Assembly (NCBI RefSeq): GCF_014154935.1
Contig: NZ_JACEHH010000063.1
Location: 1-43,634 of the forward strand
Source: Stieleria mannarensis
GTDB lineage: Bacteria > Planctomycetota > Planctomycetia > Pirellulales > Pirellulaceae
Length of the DNA: 43,634 nt
Direction of reading: 5' to 3'
The translations under genes were made by a program, and so were the position numbers. The stretch's first letter is position 1. Every line of letters starts with the position of its first letter. Positions 37,461 to 43,634 of the stretch are shown here, one piece after another. The notes under the pieces are model-generated. The model did not search any database. It was not told where the DNA came from and worked only from the letters and a program-made list of their open reading frames with translations.

Positions 37461-38525
37461 GTGAAACACAACTCCTCAAACATTGACGAATTCCTGCATC
37501 TGCTTCGAGCCCTGGTCCGAGAACCTTCGGTCGTGGGCGTCGAGGATGCCTTTTTTCGTGTCCTGCGACGGGAGTTGGAAGAGTATCCGGTCAGGGTGGA
37601 ACGCTACCACGGTTTGTTGGTCGCTCAAGGGGCCGAACCGGACAGCATTTATCTTTCCGCCCACGTCGACCGGCACGGATTACTGTGCACCGGGCCGAAC
37701 GAATTTCAGTACGCGGCGTTCATCGCGGGCAATCGCGGTGAGTTGACCGGCGATTCGGTGTCCGAGCAGTTCATGGAATTGGTCGCCGGGCGTTTCGACG
37801 GCCAGCGCGTTCAAGCCCACACGCCCTATGCCGGTTCCTATTGCGGCCAGGGCCAGATCACGCGTTCGTATGTCTGCCCGCGACGCAGAAACCTGATCTT
37901 CGAACTCGACGGATTGGAATTCCTGCAACCCGGTTTCCCCGTATCGTTCCTGGATCGATTGCGTGTCGATCAGAATCTGGTTTCGGCACAACTGGACAAT
38001 GTGGTCTGCGTCGCGATGTTGATCGAATTGATTCGGTGCGGGTTTCAGGGGACGGCGTTGTTTACCGCGGGCGAAGAGGCCGGCCGCAGCTGGCGATTTG
38101 CCGTCGAATGGTTTCAACGACATGACATCCAAACGGACCGATTGGTCGTTTTGGACACGAGCCCCTTTTCAACCTTGGACGAAGTCGCCAAGCAAGAGGT
38201 GGTGTTGCGAAACCGAGACTCGATGGCGACCTTTGACGAACCGTTGACCGATCAATTGCTCGGTCTGTGCGAGCGTTTGAAGATCCGTCATCGCTTCAAA
38301 GATCGTTATGTCGAATTGTTGAACCTGGATCGCGAAAAACCGCTCTCGATCGGTCGCACCGAACTGGGGCGCATCATCACGGCGACCGACGGCATCGTCC
38401 GCGGCACGACGCTTCAATTACCCACCACGTCCTACCACACGGCGTCGGAGACCGCCGAAGCGACCAGCATCGCGGCGATGCTGCGGTTGCTGCGGAACCT
38501 GTGCGGATTGCCGGATCCCTGGTAG
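37461..38525 (+). CDS. M42-like metallopeptidase (M20/M28 superfamily)
   Basis: A 354-residue protein of the di-zinc aminopeptidase fold. Expected ligands are visible: His68 and Asp70 (SAHVDRHG), Asp179 (AQLDN), Glu205/Glu206 (TAGEEAG, catalytic base and ligand), Asp232 (LDTSPF) and His326 (TTSYHTASE). This set fits M42 glutamyl aminopeptidase-like enzymes; sequence outside the motifs is divergent. The start is GTG 37461. No signal peptide is present, so it is probably cytosolic. It lies 37 bp after the GH32-like gene, suggesting an MFS-GH32-M42 operon. The substrate is unknown. Confidence 0.8.
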   Translation: MKHNSSNIDEFLHLLRALVREPSVVGVEDAFFRVLRRELEEYPVRVERYHGLLVAQGAEPDSIYLSAHVDRHGLLCTGPNEFQYAAFIAGNRGELTGDSVSEQFMELVAGRFDGQRVQAHTPYAGSYCGQGQITRSYVCPRRRNLIFELDGLEFLQPGFPVSFLDRLRVDQNLVSAQLDNVVCVAMLIELIRCGFQGTALFTAGEEAGRSWRFAVEWFQRHDIQTDRLVVLDTSPFSTLDEVAKQEVVLRNRDSMATFDEPLTDQLLGLCERLKIRHRFKDRYVELLNLDREKPLSIGRTELGRIITATDGIVRGTTLQLPTTSYHTASETAEATSIAAMLRLLRNLCGLPDPW

Positions 38526-38561
38526 ATGCCCGCATCAACCGCGGGACGTCTCGCCTATGAT

Positions 38562-38590
38562 GTAGCTACGCTCACCAGAGCGTGGAAAAC
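38562..38590. repeat. Interspersed repeat A, copy 3 (left half)
   Basis: GTAGCTAC (38562-38569) is followed by GCTC-ACCA-GAGCGTGG, matching the left half of copy 2. The right half with CCTTC-TGGC-GAAGG is absent, so this is a truncated or recombined copy. The remaining gap to 38805 contains no supportable gene. Confidence 0.7.
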
Positions 38591-38805
38591 GCACCAATTC
38601 ACGTGGCCGAGGCAGCGACATCAATCCGGCGTTTCGCTTTCGGATGCCAACGTCCTCCGTCGAGCCGGTAGCCTGTACAACGAATGCGTGGCCCAATCTC
38701 ACCGTTTCGGCGAAACCTCACCCGGCCGACGGCGTTTCATGGTTACGTCATCCTCTCATCCGATCATCTTGCGAAATCGCACTTACGCACCCAAGGGAAC
38801 CAGTC

Positions 38806-39540
38806 ATGAACCGAAACCACACGATTTTGGGCCGGCGGGAAGTTCTTCACAGTACCTTGGCCCTCGGCGCCACCGCGCTGGCCACGCCCGGCGTGTTCGC
38901 GGAGTTGCTTCAAACGCCGCCCCAAACCGAAGGCCCGTTCTATCCCAACCAGATGCCGCTGGACACCGACAACGACTTGTTGGTGATCAACGATTCGATC
39001 ACGCCGGCTGTGGGGGAGATCACCCACCTGTCCGGGCGCATCTTGGATCGCAAGGGCAATCCCGTTCGCAATGCCTTTGTCGAAATCTGGCAGGTCGATA
39101 ACCACGCCGTCTACCTTCACACCGACGACAAAACCAATCGGGCCAGCCAAGACACGAACTTCCAGGGGTACGGCCGGTTCTTGACCGATTCCAAAGGCCA
39201 CTACTACTTTCGCACGATCAAACCCGTTCCCTATCCGGGCCGCACCCCCCACATCCACTTTGCGATCAGCCAGGGTGGCAAGCGAACGTTGACCACGCAA
39301 CTCTATGTCAAAGGGCATCCCGGAAATGCCCGCGACCGGTTGCTGCAAGGCATCGACGCCAAAGCTCGCGAAACCGTCCTGCGTGATTTCGCTCCGCTGA
39401 AAAATTCATCGATCGGCGAATTGGCGGTCGACTTTGACATCGTCCTGGGGGGCACCGCCAGCGAAGGAGAGGACGGCAAGATGCACGGCATCGGCCAATC
39501 GCAGTGGCGGCGGCGTCAGACTCGGCGAAATGATCGCTGA
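38806..39540 (+). CDS. Tat-exported intradiol ring-cleavage dioxygenase-like protein
   Basis: A 244-residue protein. The N-terminus has LGRREVLHSTLALGATALAT, a Tat-like signal. The intradiol dioxygenase core is clear: FVEIWQVDN (91-99), and Fe(III) ligands Tyr103, Tyr143 (VPYPGRTP), His149 and His151 (TPHIHF), as in protocatechuate 3,4-dioxygenase and catechol 1,2-dioxygenase. It is one chain, resembling the beta-type. Export of an intradiol dioxygenase is unusual compared with soluble catechol-pathway enzymes, but such planctomycete copies exist by recall. Start ATG 38806 follows AGGGAA. No aromatic-degradation genes are adjacent, so the substrate is open. Confidence 0.85.
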   Translation: MNRNHTILGRREVLHSTLALGATALATPGVFAELLQTPPQTEGPFYPNQMPLDTDNDLLVINDSITPAVGEITHLSGRILDRKGNPVRNAFVEIWQVDNHAVYLHTDDKTNRASQDTNFQGYGRFLTDSKGHYYFRTIKPVPYPGRTPHIHFAISQGGKRTLTTQLYVKGHPGNARDRLLQGIDAKARETVLRDFAPLKNSSIGELAVDFDIVLGGTASEGEDGKMHGIGQSQWRRRQTRRNDR

Positions 39541-39663
39541 ATTGGACGATCGCAGCGGAAGGGATTTTGGGGCGACGTGCTACAACCATGTTTCCCATTG
39601 GGTAAACTGTTTCGGATGCCCAAGATCACGCTTGTTCGCGACATCCCTTCCCCAAGTGCCAGA

Positions 39664-41223
39664 ATGAAACGCTTACCGTCCCCATTGTTCGTCATCCTGT
39701 GGTTGCTCGTCGCCCCGTTGGGATTCACCGATTCGGCCGCGGCGGAAAAACCGAACGTGATCGTGATCATGGCGGACGACCTGGGTTATGGCGATCTGTC
39801 CTGCTACGGCGCGACGTCGCTGCAGACGCCGAACATCGACCGGCTTAGCAACGAAGGCGTGCGGTTCACCAACGGCTACTGCTCGGCGTCGACCTGCACC
39901 CCGACGCGTTACTCCTTGTTGACGGGGACCTACGCGTTTCGGGGCGAACGGACGGGCATCGCGCCGCCCAACGCACCGGCGATCATCAAGCCCGGGACCG
40001 ACACCGTCGCCTCGTTACTGCAGCGGGCCGGATACACCACCGCGGTGATCGGAAAATGGCACCTCGGACTCGGTGGCGAAGACGGACCGGATTGGAACGG
40101 GGACTTGAAACCGGGCCCGCTGGAAATCGGGTTTGACACCTGTTTCTTGTTGCCGACCACCAACGATCGCGTCCCCCAGGTATACGTGCATGATCACCGC
40201 GTCCCAAACCTCGACCCGGCCGACCCGCTGTGGGTGGGAAACAAAAAGCCCAGTCCGAATCATCCGACCGGATTGACCCACCGCGACACACTGAAGATGG
40301 ACTGGTCGCACGGGCACAACTCCACGATTCATAACGGCATCAGCCGCATCGGTTTTTATACCGGCGGACACGCGGCGCGATTCCGCGACGAAGATTTGGC
40401 CGACAAATGGGTCGAAAAGTCGGTCGAATTCATCGAAAAACATCAACGCGAACCGTTCTTTTTGTTCTTCTCGTCCCACGACATTCACGTGCCCCGAATG
40501 CCGCACGAACGTTTTCAAGGCAAGACGTCGTTGGGATTCCGTGGCGACGCGATCGTCGAACTCGACTGGTGTGTCGGCGAACTGATGAAAACGCTGGACC
40601 GGTTGAATCTGGCCGAAAACACGCTGGTCGTTTTCTGTAGTGACAACGGGCCGGTGCTCGACGACGGTTACAAAGACGACGCGATCGAAAAAATCGGTGA
40701 CCATCGCGCCGCCGGGCAATACTCTGGCGGAAAATACAGCGTTTACGAAGGCGGCACGCGAACCCCGTTCATCACGCGTTGGAAAGGCCGCATCAAACCG
40801 GGCGTCAGCGACGAAGTGGTCTGCACGATTGACCTGGCAGCCAGTCTGGCGGCCCTGACCGAGCAATCACTTCCGCAAGATTTCTTCCTGGACAGTTTCA
40901 ACGTCATCGACGCCCTGCTGGGCAACGACCGGGCGAAAGGCCGCGACCACTTGGTCCAACAAGACAACGGTGCCAACGGGACCTATGGATTGCGGTCGGG
41001 CAAGTGGAAACTTCATCGCTACGGCAAAAAGACGGCCCGCAATGTGGTCGTCGAAACCCAACTCGCCAACACCCCGGTGCCTCCGTTTCAACTGTTCAAC
41101 TTGGACCAGGATCCGGCGGAAAAGACCAACGTGATCGACGATCACCCCGAGGTCGCGTCGGAGCTGAAGCAGCAGCTTGACGACATCATCCGGCAAGGCC
41201 GCAGCCGACCCGCGTCGTTGTGA
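39664..41223 (+). CDS. Sulfatase (formylglycine-dependent, S1-type)
   Basis: A 519-residue arylsulfatase-type enzyme. The signal peptide is about residues 1-27 (MKRLPSPLFVILWLLVAPLG). Metal ligands Asp38-Asp39 lie in IMADDLGYGD. The formylglycine motif CTPTRYSLLTG places the modified Cys at 78. GKWHLG is at 130-135, and SDNGP has Asp327 and Asn328. All expected S1 sulfatase elements are present. A formylglycine-generating enzyme is required but is not in the window. An upstream in-frame start at 39577 or 39616 would bury the signal peptide, so ATG 39664 is used. Planctomycetes carry many such enzymes for sulfated polysaccharides; the specific substrate cannot be read. Confidence 0.95.
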   Translation: MKRLPSPLFVILWLLVAPLGFTDSAAAEKPNVIVIMADDLGYGDLSCYGATSLQTPNIDRLSNEGVRFTNGYCSASTCTPTRYSLLTGTYAFRGERTGIAPPNAPAIIKPGTDTVASLLQRAGYTTAVIGKWHLGLGGEDGPDWNGDLKPGPLEIGFDTCFLLPTTNDRVPQVYVHDHRVPNLDPADPLWVGNKKPSPNHPTGLTHRDTLKMDWSHGHNSTIHNGISRIGFYTGGHAARFRDEDLADKWVEKSVEFIEKHQREPFFLFFSSHDIHVPRMPHERFQGKTSLGFRGDAIVELDWCVGELMKTLDRLNLAENTLVVFCSDNGPVLDDGYKDDAIEKIGDHRAAGQYSGGKYSVYEGGTRTPFITRWKGRIKPGVSDEVVCTIDLAASLAALTEQSLPQDFFLDSFNVIDALLGNDRAKGRDHLVQQDNGANGTYGLRSGKWKLHRYGKKTARNVVVETQLANTPVPPFQLFNLDQDPAEKTNVIDDHPEVASELKQQLDDIIRQGRSRPASL

Positions 41224-41270
41224 ACCGGTAACAGGGCCGTGGGACGCGAGGCCAACCTCTGGTATCCTTA

Positions 41271-41302
41271 AAGCGATGTGATCACGACGATTCACATCGC
41301 TT
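41271..41302. promoter_or_regulatory. Perfect 11-bp inverted repeat before hupE
   Basis: AAGCGATGTGA (41271-41281), a 10-nt spacer, and TCACATCGCTT (41292-41302) form a perfect inverted repeat. It lies 34 bp upstream of the hupE ATG and 47 bp after the sulfatase stop. It may be an operator for the ArsR-type regulator encoded two genes on, or a terminator hairpin for the sulfatase gene, though no T-run follows. Confidence 0.45.
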
Positions 41303-41336
41303 GCCCATGCCCAAACCCACTCGGGGACGACCTTCC

Positions 41337-41915
41337 ATGATGCTTCGATTCCTTGGCCTGATCAGCTTGTTTGTCGCCGTCACGTCGGCCCATGCTCACC
41401 CGAATCATGTTCACGATCTCGCCGGTACTCTGGAAACCGGCTTGGCACACCCGCTGACCGGGCTCGACCACTTGTTGGCGATGGTGCTGGTGGGACTGCT
41501 GGCGACGCAATCCGACGGCCGCCCCCGCTGGAGGCTGCCGGCGCTGTTTTGCGGATCGATGGGGGGCGCGATGATCGCCGGCCAGGCCTTCGGTTCGTTT
41601 GCAAGCCTGGACATCGCATTGGCGACCACACTGGTCGTGCTGGGCATCGGTTTGATCCGGCAGAACCACCCCGTCGGACTTGCCGCCATCGTCGCGATTT
41701 GCGGCGGATTCCACGGATTGGCCCACGCCGCCGGATCGACGCCGGCCGCGCTCTCCGCACAACACCTGATCGGGATTCTTCTCGGAACCGCAGGACTTCA
41801 TCTGGTCGGAATGACGCTCGGCATCGCGTTGAATCAAACCCGCCATCGCACGACCTTGGCCGCTGTGTCGGGGACGCTGGCCTGTGGCGTGGGCGTCGCC
41901 TTGTTGATCGGCTGA
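41337..41915 (+). CDS. HupE/UreJ family metal permease
   Basis: A 192-residue membrane protein. It has a signal-like first segment ending SAHA, then His-rich HPNHVHD. The family signature HPLTGLDHLLAMVLVGL (His38, Asp44, His45) and HGLAHA (126-131) are present, with about six hydrophobic segments, typical of HupE/UreJ nickel or cobalt permeases. GGGGA upstream of ATG 41337 is a reasonable ribosome binding site. The ArsR gene follows after 6 bp and the CobW gene after that, so nickel or cobalt uptake and delivery is inferred. No urease or hydrogenase genes are in the window. Confidence 0.85.
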   Translation: MMLRFLGLISLFVAVTSAHAHPNHVHDLAGTLETGLAHPLTGLDHLLAMVLVGLLATQSDGRPRWRLPALFCGSMGGAMIAGQAFGSFASLDIALATTLVVLGIGLIRQNHPVGLAAIVAICGGFHGLAHAAGSTPAALSAQHLIGILLGTAGLHLVGMTLGIALNQTRHRTTLAAVSGTLACGVGVALLIG

Positions 41916-41921
41916 TGCATC

Positions 41922-42251
41922 GTGTCGCAGCCGGAAAACGATGAAGAGACACGCTGTGCGGCGTACCTGAAAGCGGTCGGCGATCCGCACCGCATCCGCA
42001 TCGTTCGCGCGTTGCAACACGGTGCGTTGAGTGTCTCGGATCTCGCCGAACTGCTCGACCAAGAAATCGGTGTGGTTTCGCATCATCTGCGGGTGCTCTA
42101 TCACGCCGACATCGTCCAGACGCGGCGCGAAGGCAAGTACATCTATTACTCGCTGAATGACCAGTTTCTCGCCGCCGGCAGGCGTCGGCAAAACCGTGTG
42201 CTCGATTTTGGGTGTTGCCGACTGGACGTGGGCGAAACGTCAACCGATTAA
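41922..42251 (+). CDS. ArsR/SmtB-family metal-sensing regulator
   Basis: A 109-residue winged-helix regulator. KAVGDPHRIRIVRALQHG and SVSDLAELL with VVSHHLRVLYHADIVQTRRE are the ArsR helix-turn-helix and wing, followed by KYIYYSL. Cys12 and the pair Cys98-Cys99 near the C-terminus (LDFGCCRLDVG) are candidate metal ligands; the arrangement is unlike the classic ArsR ELCVCD site and closer in spirit to C-terminal-site sensors. The start is GTG 41922, 6 bp after hupE, so it is co-transcribed. It probably represses hupE and cobW, with metal as inducer. The metal identity is inferred from neighbours only. Confidence 0.88.
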   Translation: MSQPENDEETRCAAYLKAVGDPHRIRIVRALQHGALSVSDLAELLDQEIGVVSHHLRVLYHADIVQTRREGKYIYYSLNDQFLAAGRRRQNRVLDFGCCRLDVGETSTD

Positions 42252-42270
42252 TCTGCCGCCGCAGCTTGAC

Positions 42271-42298
42271 CGACATTCTGACGTTCATCAGAATGTCG
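42271..42298. promoter_or_regulatory. Perfect 11-bp inverted repeat between arsR-like and cobW-like genes
   Basis: CGACATTCTGA (42271-42281), spacer CGTTCA, and TCAGAATGTCG (42288-42298) form a perfect inverted repeat in the 113-bp gap between the two genes. Its symmetry suits an ArsR-family dimer site, and it lies 66 bp before the CobW start. No T-run follows, which argues against a classical terminator, but attenuation by a hairpin is also possible. Confidence 0.5.
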
Positions 42299-42364
42299 TA
42301 TTGAAAGCGTTGGCCGGCATCGGCGGGCCTTGCTGATTCCACCTTCACGCTGTGAGTTGCATCG

Positions 42365-43468
42365 ATGACGTCACCCATTCGGTTTATCATGATCGGCGGA
42401 TTCCTGGGCGCCGGAAAGACGACTCTGATATCCAGCCTGGCGCGGCATTACCAAGGCGAAGGAAAACACGTCTGTGTCGTGACGAACGATCAGGCGGCGG
42501 GTTTGGTGGACACCGAATTGCTGCGCAGCCAGGGGTTGTCGGTCAACGAGGTCGCCGGGTCCTGCTTCTGCTGTAACTTCCATGGATTGACCGACGCGAT
42601 GGAATCGTTTGAGACGCACCAGCGTCCAGACATCATCCTGGCCGAACCGGTCGGCAGCTGTACCGATCTGATCGCGACGATCGCCATGCCGATGATGGAA
42701 CAACTCGCTGAGAAGTTTGTCCACAGCCCGTATGCCGTGATCTTAAAACCGAGCCACGGGTTGAAGATTTTGACCGGTGGTGATGGACGCGGGTTTTCCG
42801 AGAAAGCGGAGTATATCTTCCGTAAGCAGCTGGAAGAATCCGAACTGATCCTGATCAATCGGATCGATGAATTGACCGAGCAACAGCAAACGCAGTTGCG
42901 TCAGTGCGTCGAAGACCAATATCCCGGACGCCCCGTCATTTTTCTCTCCGCCAAGACCGGAGAGAACCTGGATGCCGTCGTTGAATCGCTGGCCGGTGAA
43001 GCGGCGGCGCGTGACCAGTTGATGGACGTGGACTACGATGTCTATGCCGAAGGAGAAGCCGAACTGGGTTGGCTGAACGCCACCGTCACGCTGACTGCTG
43101 AAGATCCGCTTCCGATTGACAGTGTGGTTTTGCGGGTTATCGATTTGATTCGGGCCCGATTGGAGGCATTGGACGCCGAGCCGGCACATTTGAAGGTTTA
43201 CGGCTCGTCCGGCGATGCCGTCGGCGTGGCCAATTTGGTCAGCAGCGACACGCCGACCGTGCTGTCGGTCGCTTCCCAATCCGAAGGCCAAACTTTGACG
43301 CTGATCATCAACGCACGCGTCAGTCTTGGGCCCGACGCGTTGCAAGAAACCGTTGCCGGTGCGGTCGATGCATTGGCCGTTGAATTCGTCGGGCGAACCG
43401 AAGTGAAGTCCATCGAAAGTTTCCGCCCCGGTCGTCCCGTCCCCACCTACCGCGCCGGCACCGTGTAG
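42365..43468 (+). CDS. CobW/P47K family GTPase (metal chaperone)
   Basis: A 367-residue G3E GTPase. Walker A is GGFLGAGKTT (11-20). The CxCC metal-binding motif is in GSCFCC (Cys67, Cys69, Cys70). DIILAEPVGS follows, and NRID at about 164-167 replaces the standard NKxD. The C-terminal ~140 residues are alpha/beta and lack an obvious CobW_C signature. G3E GTPases deliver Ni, Co or Zn to enzymes; the HupE and ArsR neighbours favour a Ni or Co role, without proof. ATG 42365 lies 113 bp after the arsR stop. The stop codon falls inside the first unit of the terminal repeat cluster. Confidence 0.92.
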   Translation: MTSPIRFIMIGGFLGAGKTTLISSLARHYQGEGKHVCVVTNDQAAGLVDTELLRSQGLSVNEVAGSCFCCNFHGLTDAMESFETHQRPDIILAEPVGSCTDLIATIAMPMMEQLAEKFVHSPYAVILKPSHGLKILTGGDGRGFSEKAEYIFRKQLEESELILINRIDELTEQQQTQLRQCVEDQYPGRPVIFLSAKTGENLDAVVESLAGEAAARDQLMDVDYDVYAEGEAELGWLNATVTLTAEDPLPIDSVVLRVIDLIRARLEALDAEPAHLKVYGSSGDAVGVANLVSSDTPTVLSVASQSEGQTLTLIINARVSLGPDALQETVAGAVDALAVEFVGRTEVKSIESFRPGRPVPTYRAGTV

Positions 43469-43634
43469 AACCGTTGTCGTCAACTGTTCCACTGACCGCC
43501 ACGCGGGCAGCGTCAATCCATCCTCTCAGCCAGAGCGGCTGAGGGGGAACAATTGAGGACAATGGTTCCTACACTCCGCCGAGGCAAACCATCCTCTCGG
43601 CCAGTGTAGAACCGTTGTCCCCAACTGTTCCACT
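43463..43634. repeat. Palindromic repeat cluster after the cobW-like gene
   Basis: A 31-bp unit (starting GTGTAGAACCGTTGTC) occurs at 43463-43493 and again at 43604-43634 with two differences. A third, inverted copy is recognisable at about 43544-43574. Between them is a hairpin, CTCAGCC-AGAGC-GGCTGAG, at 43525-43543 (stem extends to 10 bp with one G:T). The element may continue beyond the window. It is a REP/MITE-like cluster; no gene is present. Confidence 0.65.

Noticed and set aside
38169..38560. Small frames overlapping the M42-like gene end
   Set aside because: No motifs or ribosome binding sites; they are shadows of the peptidase gene.

Overview
The window looks like chromosomal DNA of a planctomycete, most likely a Pirellulaceae member (Rhodopirellula-like). 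The evidence is indirect: GC-rich coding sequence, a formylglycine sulfatase, a DUF1080 protein, Tat-exported sugar isomerase and dioxygenase, several lipoproteins, an HTTM (vitamin-K carboxylase-like) protein, a GYF_2 protein, type II secretion remnants, and interspersed palindromic repeats. No rRNA, phage, plasmid, CRISPR or complete insertion sequence was seen.

Layout. 1-600 is a repeat landing zone: a cut-off copy of a short interspersed repeat, then a ~450 bp imperfect palindrome. 671-5760 holds small membrane proteins, a PfpI/DJ-1 protein, a coiled-coil lipoprotein, a GH13 branching-enzyme-like protein and a split small membrane gene. 5975-13263 is a nitrogen assimilation block: a LysR regulator with an operator-like palindrome, then gltB and gltD. 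13572-18089 holds a Tat-exported isomerase, a PilZ protein, homoserine dehydrogenase, a deletion scar joining GspF-like and GspE-like fragments, and dapA. On the minus strand, 26418-18104 encodes a DUF4129 protein with a 22-unit repeat, then a tightly coupled lipoprotein / ABC ATPase / YfhO-like membrane protein set.

26723-33384 contains a GYF_2 protein, a tRNA-Glu, a secreted protein with a Met/Glu-rich tract coupled to a vitamin-K-carboxylase-like membrane enzyme, and a minus-strand group (membrane protein, BtuF-like protein, DUF1080 protein). 33644-38525 is a likely operon of MFS transporter, GH32-like lipoprotein and M42-like peptidase. 38806-41223 has an intradiol dioxygenase-like protein and a sulfatase. 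41271-43468 is a compact metal-homeostasis group (HupE, ArsR, CobW/P47K) with two perfect 11-bp inverted repeats. The window ends in another palindromic repeat cluster.

Most of the window is central metabolism plus polysaccharide-oriented surface and secretion functions. The most unusual points are: the carboxylase-like gene next to a Glu/Met-rich secreted protein; the GH32-like protein with Ser at the usual acid/base Glu position; the metal cluster with its inverted repeats; the ABC ATPase set lacking a visible permease; and the repeat elements. Family names come from recognising motifs by eye; no database search was run.
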